Origin: Abyssibacter sp.
GTDB taxonomy: Bacteria; Pseudomonadota; Gammaproteobacteria; Nevskiales; OUC007
Reading direction: 5' to 3'
Assembly: GCA_023146115.1 (NCBI GenBank)
Contig: JAGLCS010000006.1
Location: forward strand, 1-37,643
Length of the DNA stretch: 37,643 bases
The position numbers were made by a program, and so were the translations under genes. Below are positions 23,786-31,312 of this stretch, piece after piece; position 1 is the first letter of the stretch, and each line of letters begins with the position of its first letter. The notes below the pieces were generated by a model. The model worked only from the letters and a program-made list of their open reading frames with translations, was not told the origin of the DNA and made no database searches.

Positions 23786-25275
23786 GCCCTCACTCTGCGC
23801 GCCGACAGGGACTCGAACAGCCGACGGCGAACCGGGTGGTACCAAACCGATACACCAAGGACAAGGAGCGGCAACAACAGGCCGATCAGGGCCCACGTCG
23901 GCTCATCTGCCACCTTTCGCAATGGCATCAGCCAGCCAAGGACGGCCACGGTCAGAGAGGCGGCTATGAGCGGCAGGTGCCCCTCCGTGGAGCTGACGTG
24001 GCAACGTACGCGATGGCGATACCCGTATACGCCGACCAACATTGCGGAGCCTGCGATCAGGGCTATGGCGTAGCCGAATGCTACACCATGCGCACCGAAG
24101 CTTCGCCCAAGCAGCCAACCCAGGCCCGCATTGAGGGCGCCCATCAGCACGTGCGCCAGGGTGTTCCACCCCACCTGACCAGTGCCCATATTGGTGAAGT
24201 AGGCGGGCCCGGCGAAGATGTTGGCGCCCCAAGCCACGCTGAGCAGCGTGATCAGCAACACCAATTCGGGCTGGTATGCACCAGTCAGCAGCCAGGAGAA
24301 CCCGCCCGCCCAGGCGATGAGAAGCGCCAGCACGGGCAGGGTGACGAAGACCAGCAGGCGCACATTCTCTCGATAGAGACGCGTCAAACGGGCAGGCTCG
24401 GTTTCCGCCAACGCAGCCGCGTGGGGGACGATCGCTTGGTTGGCCATCACGATTACGCTGCGGGCCTTCATGACTACCTGGTTTGCCATCTCGAAATAGC
24501 CTGCTGCGGCGGGACCGCCGAAGCGAGCCATCAGCGCCTTGGCGACAGGGTCCAGCAATAGCATGAATACGGTGGCCGCCTGCACGTTGGCGCCGTACCC
24601 GAGCATTTCGCGCAGCACCGGCCTGCTCCATTGTCGAGGCAGACGCGGCAAGGCCGGCAGCGCCCGGCGCAGCGCGGCCCTGCCGCCGATCACCAGCAAC
24701 AGGCCCTGCCCAATCTGTGCCCAGGCGAGACCGAGAAGCCCGAAACGCGGCACCAGCACAATTGCTGACGCCAGCATCGCGATCTGGCCCGCGACCACCA
24801 GCCCTGCCCGCAAATCCATGCGCTGACAACCGTCCAGGCCGCCCTGAAACACCGCGGCGACGATCGTCAACCACAGGGATGCCAAGGCGTAGGGAAGGAT
24901 GTCCATTGCACCAATCAAATGTTCGGCATCGAACAGATGCGGCAGCAGCCCGGCGATGAGTGGATAAAGCAAAGGTAACGCTGCGCCAACCACAACCATC
25001 AGCGTCAACAGCGCTGTGTCGACCACCTGCCCGACCCGAATCAGGTTGCCGCGCGCGCGATCGCGCGCCACGAAACGGGTTACCCCGGCGCTCAATCCCA
25101 GGTCCGCGAGTCGGGACGCCGAAGCGGTGGCCAGCACCACCGACCAGACGCCCAACTGCTCAACGCCAAGTGTGGTATTGATGTAGCGATAGAGTCCAAA
25201 CAGCAGCGCGGCGCTGGCGAGTGCCTGAACAACATTGGCGATGGTGTTGCGCGCTAGGCGCGCTTTCTCATCCAT
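23782..25275 (-). CDS. wzx: Polysaccharide repeat-unit flippase (Wzx/MATE-like)
   Basis: 497 residues with about 12-14 hydrophobic segments. N-terminus (LARNTIANVVQALASAALLF) and the LGVEQLGVWSVVLATASASR loop fit the MOP/PST flippase family; internal ARFGGPAAAGYFEMANQVV is the typical second-half repeat. Expected to flip undecaprenyl-linked units across the inner membrane. Start taken at ATG 25275, overlapping the upstream FkbM stop by eight bases; ATG 25296 is possible and would lengthen it by seven residues. Neither has a clear ribosome binding site. Confidence 0.88.
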   Translation of the reverse strand: MDEKARLARNTIANVVQALASAALLFGLYRYINTTLGVEQLGVWSVVLATASASRLADLGLSAGVTRFVARDRARGNLIRVGQVVDTALLTLMVVVGAALPLLYPLIAGLLPHLFDAEHLIGAMDILPYALASLWLTIVAAVFQGGLDGCQRMDLRAGLVVAGQIAMLASAIVLVPRFGLLGLAWAQIGQGLLLVIGGRAALRRALPALPRLPRQWSRPVLREMLGYGANVQAATVFMLLLDPVAKALMARFGGPAAAGYFEMANQVVMKARSVIVMANQAIVPHAAALAETEPARLTRLYRENVRLLVFVTLPVLALLIAWAGGFSWLLTGAYQPELVLLITLLSVAWGANIFAGPAYFTNMGTGQVGWNTLAHVLMGALNAGLGWLLGRSFGAHGVAFGYAIALIAGSAMLVGVYGYRHRVRCHVSSTEGHLPLIAASLTVAVLGWLMPLRKVADEPTWALIGLLLPLLVLGVSVWYHPVRRRLFESLSARRVRA

Positions 25276-26047
25276 TGCCGACCAGAAATTCCTCATCAAC
25301 GAAGAACAGATCGTGCTGTGTCTGGCCCTCCCACACCACGCGGTATCCGGATTCCTTCAGTAAATGCGTGATTCGCTGGTAGTCCGTTTGCCTTGCGTTG
25401 TACTCGATGCATCCGCACACAAACCGGTGATTTCGCAGATTGCACATCTGGTCCACAATTGGCAGTTCAGCTCCTTCCACATCAATTGAGATAAAGCTAA
25501 TTAGCTCCGGCGCGCTGTTTTCTTCCAGAATCCGCCCCAACGTCGTTCCCCAAACAGTTATAGAGCTGGCGTTTTTCGTCCTCTTCTCGTGAGTCTTACC
25601 GAGCAAGCTACGCAGCCCCCCATACAACCCTGCGCTGCAAAATTCATAATACCCTTCCTGTTCCACTACAGCAGCAATTACTGCTTTCGATTTGCGTTTC
25701 TTCAGGCTATCGAGGTACTGTGGGTTCGCTTCTACAAGCAAACCATTCCACCCGAATTGCTCCTCAAGATATATCGTGTTCGACAATGTAAAACCGTCAT
25801 TCCCCCCAATTTCCACAAAAAAACCAGATCTGAACCGGTTTACTAGAAGTGCGAAGATATCTTGATTCAATTGTGTTTCATGTGGAGACTCGGGAAGTAG
25901 CAAGAACTCCCTGAGCTTAGCAGCAGGCGTCCGGACAAGGAGCCCGGGCAGCAAGCCATGATCAGCGCAGTAGGCAACAGATGGCTTGCGAAGCAGCTTT
26001 GAACCAAGCACGATCTTCTTGATCAGCGTTCTAGGGCTCATGATCAT
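25268..26047 (-). CDS. FkbM-family SAM methyltransferase
   Basis: 259 residues. SAM-binding block FFVEIGGNDGFTLSNTIYLE with GLLVEANPQYLDSL, then the FkbM hallmark LISFISIDVEGAELPIVDQM. Likely an O-methyltransferase for a sugar of the polymer. Its sequence is visibly more AT-rich (for example 25560-25870) than both flanking genes, which suggests separate and recent acquisition. ATG 26047 shares ATGA with the stop of the gene before it; its own stop lies within the start region of wzx. Confidence 0.87.
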   Translation of the reverse strand: MIMSPRTLIKKIVLGSKLLRKPSVAYCADHGLLPGLLVRTPAAKLREFLLLPESPHETQLNQDIFALLVNRFRSGFFVEIGGNDGFTLSNTIYLEEQFGWNGLLVEANPQYLDSLKKRKSKAVIAAVVEQEGYYEFCSAGLYGGLRSLLGKTHEKRTKNASSITVWGTTLGRILEENSAPELISFISIDVEGAELPIVDQMCNLRNHRFVCGCIEYNARQTDYQRITHLLKESGYRVVWEGQTQHDLFFVDEEFLVGNG

Positions 26048-26760
26048 TGCCTTACGAACACCGCGTCCAGGTACACCACACGTCCATCCTCTCCGTAGGC
26101 TTGGTCCAGGTTTCCGGCATAACGAAAACCCGATTTTTGAAGCATGCCCGCCAGGCTGAAAAAATCGGCCTGCCCTTCATACAGCGGATCGATACAAACT
26201 TCCAGTACGACCGCTTTGCACTTGTCCAGAACGCGCTCTGCCCCGCGCAGAACCCGGTCTTCGAAGCCCTGCACATCGAGCTTCAACAGAACTCTGGGAG
26301 GCAGCCGTTCCACGACGTCGGCCAGCTCTCGATCGAGCGTCGAGACTCGGACGGATACCATCCGCTCCGCGCGGGTCTGAGGGTACAACTGATGGCAGGT
26401 GTCCGTGGCGGCCAAAAGCGAAGACGAGGGCGTGTGCTGCTCATGCAGGCGCATTTCAACCTGGCCCTCCTGATCCCCCAAGGCCACCTGGAAACTATGC
26501 ACGCGGCCATCTTGCGTCCCACCCCAGGCGGAGAGCTGTTCGAACTGATCGGGCAACGGCTCGAAGCAGTAGAGTTGCGCGTGCGGAAAGAATCCACTGA
26601 TCAAGCGGGCGAACTGGCCTTGATTGGCGCCCACGTCGATGACGGCACCAATATCCAGTTCAGCCAGTCCCAGCAAGGTGCGTTTGGGTGAACGGTGAAG
26701 GCGGATAACGTCGAAACCCGCCCGGTTGACACCGCTGCGAAGCATTTTCTTTAGAGTCAT
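26044..26760 (-). CDS. FkbM-family SAM methyltransferase
   Basis: 238 residues. Motif I AVIDVGANQGQFARLISGFF, acidic loop YCFEPLPDQFEQL, and the late blocks VLLKLDVQGFEDRVLRGAER and VVLEVCIDPLYEG. Different subtype from its neighbour and closer to the broken FkbM copy at 16009-16625 (shared DIGAN/DVGAN-GQFA). Start chosen at ATG 26760 (MTLKKMLRSG), the usual length; ATG 26778 is an alternative. About 140 bases separate it from the sulfoquinovose synthase gene; that gap is open in frame but reads as non-conserved. Confidence 0.87.
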   Translation of the reverse strand: MTLKKMLRSGVNRAGFDVIRLHRSPKRTLLGLAELDIGAVIDVGANQGQFARLISGFFPHAQLYCFEPLPDQFEQLSAWGGTQDGRVHSFQVALGDQEGQVEMRLHEQHTPSSSLLAATDTCHQLYPQTRAERMVSVRVSTLDRELADVVERLPPRVLLKLDVQGFEDRVLRGAERVLDKCKAVVLEVCIDPLYEGQADFFSLAGMLQKSGFRYAGNLDQAYGEDGRVVYLDAVFVRQ

Positions 26761-26898
26761 GGTGAAACTGCGTCTCATGAAGTTGCGCCAGGACGCGGCC
26801 GGTGCGAATGCAAGCCAGACTTCCCAGACACGTCGTCTTTCAGCCGATCGGCGGTGGATGCCGCGCGCAACTGGAACCCCTGGCGGCCTTACCAAGGG

Positions 26899-28122
26899 TC
26901 ATGCACTTTGATTCGCTATGGGATTGACCGACATCGGAACCACTTCCGCTGATTGGCCGGCCTGGCGCCACAGCGATACGCACGGGATCTTTCTGCGGTC
27001 GCAGCGATCCGCATACTTGCGCGCGATGTCGGTGACCTCTTCCATCAGTCCATCGTTCAGGGTAATGGGCGTCAGGCCTAGATGCAGGAAACGATCGTTT
27101 TTCACGTGCAGGTCGTTCTCGTCGGCCTCATTGCGCGGGTTCTTGAGGTAGTCCACCTGCACGCCGGTGCGATCGGAAATCATCTTCGCCAGGTCGCGCA
27201 CGCGGTGGGTCTCTGTCATCTGGTTGAAGATGTGCACGCGGTCGCCGGGCTGGGGCGGATTCTCCAGCGCGATCTGGATGCACTTGACGGTGTCCTGGAT
27301 GTGGATGAAGGCGCGGGTCTGGCCGCCGGTGCCGTGCACGGTAAGCGGATAGCCGACGGCGGCCTGCACCAGGAAGCGGTTGAGCACGGTGCCGTAGTCG
27401 CCGTCGTAGTCGAAGCGGTTGATCAGGCGCTCGTCCTGCCGGGTTTCCGCGGTCTGGGTACCCCAGACGATGCCTTGGTGCAGGTCGGTGACGCGGACGC
27501 CGTCGTTCTTGTTGTAGAAGAAGAACAGGAGCTGGTCCTGGGTCTTGGTCATGTGGTAGATGCTGCCCGGATTGGCCGGATACAGAATCTCATTTTCGAT
27601 CTGCGTCCCATCGTCGGTCTCGACCTTGACCCGCAGGTAGCCTTCGGGGATCTTCATGCCGGCGGTGCCGTAGCCGTAGACGCCCATGGTGCCGAGATGC
27701 GCGATGTGGATATCCTGCCCGCTCTCGACCACCGCGGCCAGCAGGTTGTTGGTGGCGTTGAGATTATTGTCCACGGTGTAGCGCTTGTGGTGGCTGGACT
27801 TCATGGAGTACGGCGCGGCGCGCTGCTCGGCGAAGTGGACGACGGCGTGCGGGCGCCAGTCGTTAAGCAGGTCCAGCAGGCGCTGGTAGTTGACGGCGAC
27901 GTTGAAGTTGTGGAAGGCGATGTCATGCCCGGAGACTTCCTTCCAGGCACGCAGGCGCTCGCCCATGGGGCGGATGGGGGTGAGGGATTCGCATTCCAGC
28001 TCGATGTCGATCTTCCGGCGCGAGAGGTCGTCAACGATGGCCACGTCGTGGCCGAGCTTGGACAGGTGCAGCGCGGTGGGCCAGCCACAGAAACCGTCGC
28101 CGCCCAGAACTAGAATTTTCAT
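26899..28122 (-). CDS. sqdB: UDP-sulfoquinovose synthase (SQD1/SqdB-like)
   Basis: In known members it makes UDP-sulfoquinovose from UDP-glucose and sulfite with NAD. 407 residues, the usual bacterial/plant mature length. Diagnostic blocks: VLGGDGFCGWPTALHLSKLG at the N-terminus, HFAEQRAAPYSM, TMGVYGYGTAGMKIPEGYL, YHMTKTQDQLLFFFYNKNDG (Tyr-x3-Lys), VTDLHQGIVWGTQTAET, RFDYDGDYGTVLNRFLVQAA and VHGTGGQTRAFIHIQDTVKC. The GGDGFCGW loop and the NRFDYD/GTVLNRF region separate SQD1 from ordinary epimerases. Start at ATG 28122; the frame up to 28176 is not conserved. No sulfolipid synthase was recognised nearby, so the product more likely feeds the exopolysaccharide. A related sulfo- or unsulfonated sugar cannot be excluded. 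Confidence 0.9.
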   Translation of the reverse strand: MKILVLGGDGFCGWPTALHLSKLGHDVAIVDDLSRRKIDIELECESLTPIRPMGERLRAWKEVSGHDIAFHNFNVAVNYQRLLDLLNDWRPHAVVHFAEQRAAPYSMKSSHHKRYTVDNNLNATNNLLAAVVESGQDIHIAHLGTMGVYGYGTAGMKIPEGYLRVKVETDDGTQIENEILYPANPGSIYHMTKTQDQLLFFFYNKNDGVRVTDLHQGIVWGTQTAETRQDERLINRFDYDGDYGTVLNRFLVQAAVGYPLTVHGTGGQTRAFIHIQDTVKCIQIALENPPQPGDRVHIFNQMTETHRVRDLAKMISDRTGVQVDYLKNPRNEADENDLHVKNDRFLHLGLTPITLNDGLMEEVTDIARKYADRCDRRKIPCVSLWRQAGQSAEVVPMSVNPIANQSA

Positions 28123-28209
28123 GAGATATACACTCGCCTTTATGGATTCAGTTGCGAACGAATGATTCGTGAACACGAGCGGCGGTAATTCACCCGCCTT
28201 GTTTCAAGC

Positions 28210-28893
28210 CTAATACGCGCCCTTGACGCGCAGGACGATCCAGACTGTCCGTACGACGATGCGAAGATCGAGCCAGAAACTCGCGTTTTCGGTATATGCG
28301 CGGTCCAGTGCAACGCGTCGGCTATAGTCGATGTCGCTACGACCCGAGACCTGCCAAAGCCCTGTCAGCCCCGGCCTGTTGACCAGATAGAAGCGCGCGC
28401 CCCGTCCGTATCGCAAGAGTTCCTCGCGAACCACGGGGCGCGGGCCAACCAGGCTCATCGTACCGTTGAGCACGTTCCAAAGCTGGGGGAGCTCGTCCAG
28501 GCTCGTCTTGCGCAGGAAGCGGCCCATACGGGTCACGCGCGGGTCCTTCCTCAACTTGAAGTCCCGCAGCCATTCGGCGCGCGCTTCGGAATCGTTTTCC
28601 AGCAACTCATTCAGGACGGCATCGGCGTTGGGCACCATGGTCCGGAACTTGTAGCAGCGGAACATCTCGCCCTTGCGCCCTACCCGCTCGTGCGCGAAGA
28701 AGACCGGGCCGTTCTGGGCGGCCAGAACAGCAATGGCTGTGATGATGACCGGCGAAAAGACTGCTCCGATGGAGAGCGCTCCCAGAATGTCCAGTGCTCG
28801 TTTGCTGCGGCTGTCGAGGAAGCGGCTGCGGTTACGGGCTGCGCAAGTGCGATACGTGCCCAGCAACGTGAGTTCTGAACCGCTTCCTTCCAT
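28210..28893 (-). CDS. Undecaprenyl-phosphate sugar phosphotransferase (WbaP-type, short form)
   Basis: 227 residues. Starts the repeat unit by moving a sugar-1-phosphate onto undecaprenyl phosphate. Residues about 25-60 hold SKRALDILGALSIGAVFSPV and one re-entrant hydrophobic helix; the catalytic part has GPVFFAHERVGRKGEMFRCY, KFRTM, the DPRVTRMGRFLRKTSLDELP block, and LVGPRPV with RPGLTGLWQVSGRSD. These are the standard bacterial sugar transferase signatures. It lacks the four-helix N-terminal half of full-length WbaP. Start at ATG 28893, seven bases after the galE stop. Presence of galE upstream hints at galactose-1-phosphate, but glucose-1-phosphate fits too. Confidence 0.92.
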   Translation of the reverse strand: MEGSGSELTLLGTYRTCAARNRSRFLDSRSKRALDILGALSIGAVFSPVIITAIAVLAAQNGPVFFAHERVGRKGEMFRCYKFRTMVPNADAVLNELLENDSEARAEWLRDFKLRKDPRVTRMGRFLRKTSLDELPQLWNVLNGTMSLVGPRPVVREELLRYGRGARFYLVNRPGLTGLWQVSGRSDIDYSRRVALDRAYTENASFWLDLRIVVRTVWIVLRVKGAY

Positions 28894-28900
28894 GGTGTGG

Positions 28901-29965
28901 TCAAGCCCTCGCCGGCCAGCTCTCTTCGGATTGACGAGCGGCAAACTGCCCTCGTGATGCGTGGGATACCGCTGCATGCATCCAATCCTTGAAGACTGGC
29001 CCGGAGTGCCAGTGCATGGCGGACTCGATGATGTCCCCGATCCTTGTGTAGCGAGGTGACCAGCCGAGCACGCTGCACGCGCGTTGACTACTGGCGACCA
29101 GATGAGACGGGTCGCCAGGGCGACGACTCACGATGGGTAGATCCAGTTTGGCGCCGCTGACCTCGCGCACAGCTTCCACTACCTGCCGCACGCTGTGTCC
29201 CGCGCCGTTACCCAGATTGAAGGTGTGCAGCCCTACTGCGTGGTCGAGGTGCTCGAGTGCCAGCATGTGGGCATCGGCAAGGTCGTCGACATGCACGTAG
29301 TCACGCACGCAGGTGCCATCCGCAGTGGGATAGTCAGTACCATTGATGGTGACGGCAATGTCCTCTCCCGCCGCCTTGCGCAGCAGCTTGGGGATCAGGT
29401 GCGTTTCGGGGTAGTGCGCCTCTCCGATTCGGCCAGAGGGGTCGGCGCCCGCTGCATTGAAGTAGCGCAATGAAACGGCGCGCAAACCGTAGGCTCGGGC
29501 GCTGTCACGCAGGACCTGCTCGACGATCAGCTTCGACCACCCGTACGGATTGAGCGGTTTGGTCGGGTGATCTTCATCAATCGTCGTGGCACGGGGCTCA
29601 CCGAAAATAGCCGCTGTCGACGAGAACACGAGTTTCTCGACATCGAACTCCCGCATTACCTGAAGCAGGTTCAGGGTCGCGCTCACGTTGTGCTGGTAGT
29701 AGCCTTCGGGGTCGCATACTGATTCCGCGACATTCGAGCGAGCGGCGAAATGCAGCACGCCGTTGAATCGGTGCTGGGAGAAGAGTTGGCGGAGGAATTC
29801 CGTGTCGGCAATGGAGCCTTGAACGTGCTTGCCCCACAACAGGGCACCGGCATGGCCGGTGGACAGGTCATCGCACACCACGACATCGTGGCCCGCCTCG
29901 CTGAGCCGCTTGCACATGTGGGAGCCGATGTAGCCGGCACCACCACAGACCAGCACTCTACTCAC
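28901..29965 (-). CDS. galE: UDP-glucose 4-epimerase
   Basis: 354 residues. VLVCGGAGYIGSHMCKRLSE (NAD loop), LHFAARSNVAESV, FSSTAAIFGEP, NPYGWSKLIVEQVL (Tyr-x3-Lys), RYFNAAGADPSGRIGEAH and GTCVRDYVHVDDLADAH are the GalE blocks. Interconverts UDP-glucose and UDP-galactose, supplying the initiating transferase or glycosyltransferases of the locus. Start is GTG 29965 with GGGAGAG five bases upstream. The C-terminus beyond about residue 325 (SHASRGQFAARQSE) is an unconserved extension. Confidence 0.95.
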   Translation of the reverse strand: MSRVLVCGGAGYIGSHMCKRLSEAGHDVVVCDDLSTGHAGALLWGKHVQGSIADTEFLRQLFSQHRFNGVLHFAARSNVAESVCDPEGYYQHNVSATLNLLQVMREFDVEKLVFSSTAAIFGEPRATTIDEDHPTKPLNPYGWSKLIVEQVLRDSARAYGLRAVSLRYFNAAGADPSGRIGEAHYPETHLIPKLLRKAAGEDIAVTINGTDYPTADGTCVRDYVHVDDLADAHMLALEHLDHAVGLHTFNLGNGAGHSVRQVVEAVREVSGAKLDLPIVSRRPGDPSHLVASSQRACSVLGWSPRYTRIGDIIESAMHWHSGPVFKDWMHAAVSHASRGQFAARQSEESWPARA

Positions 29966-30137
29966 TCAAGCTCTCCCTGTGCCCGAGGTCCAACAGCGTT
30001 GTTGGGCCAAGTACCTTCCTTCCGGTCATGATGCATCGCAACATGAGACTGCACAAGCCCCAAATTGGGGACATGTGCGTACTGCGTCACAATGCATCAG
30101 ATGTGCCAAACGCCCGCTGAATCAGCGCTGCAAGAAT
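29966..30137. other. Intergenic gap between wza and galE
   Basis: No gene. Holds the palindrome CCCCAAATTGGGG (30058-30070) and two ATGCATC copies. Read on the minus strand this is the longest break between the export genes and the unit-synthesis genes, so a promoter or transcript boundary is possible. No T-run terminator was seen. Confidence 0.4.
30058..30070. repeat. CCCCAAATTGGGG palindrome
   Basis: Arms CCCCAA (30058-30063) and TTGGGG (30065-30070) around one base. Too small a loop for a terminator; better as a protein-binding dyad, if functional. Confidence 0.3.
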
Positions 30138-31283
30138 TTAGTCATTCACTAGGCGATCAAGCTGGAAGAGTGTCGAGACGGTGGGGAGAATCTGGCTGAC
30201 TACGCGGTTGTAACGCGCGAAGTCGGTGGCGGAGACGTATACCACGTCGCGCGGCTGTAATTCGAAGCGCTCTGCCAGCAGGATGCTGTCGGCCCTGCTG
30301 AGGTCCAGGCCGAATACCAGCGGCTCTTCCGGGTCGCAATCGCACAGGCGGTCTGCGCCGGGGTTGGTCCCGCTGCGGAAGACGAATACGGAGGCATCAT
30401 CCGCGGCCAGCATGTCCATGCCCTGGGCGCTCGCAATGGCCTCGGTCAGGGTCATGTAGCTGCGGTCGATGGGCACGGAACCCTGCTGCCCCACCTCGCC
30501 CAGCACGAAGACCTTGTCCGCCGAGTTGTCGGGAATGTGGAGCACGTCCCCGGCTTCCACGGCCACGTTGTAGCGGGTTTCGCCGCGCGCATAGAGGGCG
30601 TGGAGGTTGATGAGGTGGGACTCGCCATCGCGTGACAGCACGGCCAGGCGCCGACTGGCGACTTCCGATAGACCGCCATGCTCATTGATCAGGTTCAGAA
30701 TGCCGCGCGGGGTGTCGTCGATGGTGGTGACGCCCGGCTGCATGACCTCGCCGGTGACGAATACGCGCTGGCTACGGAACTCCAGGACGCGGATGTCGAC
30801 CTGCGGGTCACGAATGACGCGGGTGAGGTTCCGGGCAATGTAGTCACGGATCTCGGCGAGCGTCATGCCTGACGCCTGGAAGTTCCCGACATAGGGGTAG
30901 AACATTTCTCCATCCGGCCCCACCAGACGCCCGGCGGAGGTGACGTCGCGCAGCTCATTGCCGGGGTTGGTCAGCTCGGGGTGTTCCCAGACCACGACGT
31001 TGAGCACGTCACCCGGGCCGACACGGTAGTCGTAGCCGCGGGCACGGACCTGCTGCACCGGCCGGAGCCCGCCCTGCAGGGGAAGGCTGGCGCGCTCGGA
31101 TGCCCGCTCTTCCAGCTCCGAAATCACGGATGGTGTGATGGGCAGGAAGGCGTACGGCAGGGTTGCGTCGCGCGAATCCGCATCGCGCTCCGGATTCAGG
31201 TTCAGGCCGGGCAGGATCGAGCAACCACCCAGAAAAATGCCTGCCGAGAGCAGGGCTGCGCCCCGCAGCAACGGATTGGTCAT
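30138..31283 (-). CDS. wza: Outer-membrane polysaccharide export lipoprotein (Wza/GfcE)
   Basis: 381 residues. Lipoprotein signal with lipobox LGGC (Cys21), PES domain YDYRVGPGDVLNVVVWEHPE, then SLBB repeats (RVFVTGEVMQPGVTTIDDTP; VFVLGEVGQQGSVPIDRSYM) and a C-terminal amphipathic stretch DVVYVSATDFARYNRVVSQI that forms the outer-membrane helix barrel in Wza. Exports the polymer through an octameric channel contacting Wzc. Start taken at ATG 31283 (GAGG about ten bases upstream, normal signal length); ATG 31316, which shares ATGA with the wzc stop, is the alternative and would add 11 residues. Confidence 0.93.
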   Translation of the reverse strand: MTNPLLRGAALLSAGIFLGGCSILPGLNLNPERDADSRDATLPYAFLPITPSVISELEERASERASLPLQGGLRPVQQVRARGYDYRVGPGDVLNVVVWEHPELTNPGNELRDVTSAGRLVGPDGEMFYPYVGNFQASGMTLAEIRDYIARNLTRVIRDPQVDIRVLEFRSQRVFVTGEVMQPGVTTIDDTPRGILNLINEHGGLSEVASRRLAVLSRDGESHLINLHALYARGETRYNVAVEAGDVLHIPDNSADKVFVLGEVGQQGSVPIDRSYMTLTEAIASAQGMDMLAADDASVFVFRSGTNPGADRLCDCDPEEPLVFGLDLSRADSILLAERFELQPRDVVYVSATDFARYNRVVSQILPTVSTLFQLDRLVND

Positions 31284-31312
31284 GGTTTGAAGCCCTCGGA
31301 GTGGCATGTTCA

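Noticed and set aside
27082-28113. Plus-strand frame of 343 codons opposite the sulfoquinovose synthase gene
   Set aside because: Val/Ala/Gly-rich shadow of strongly conserved coding sequence on the other strand.
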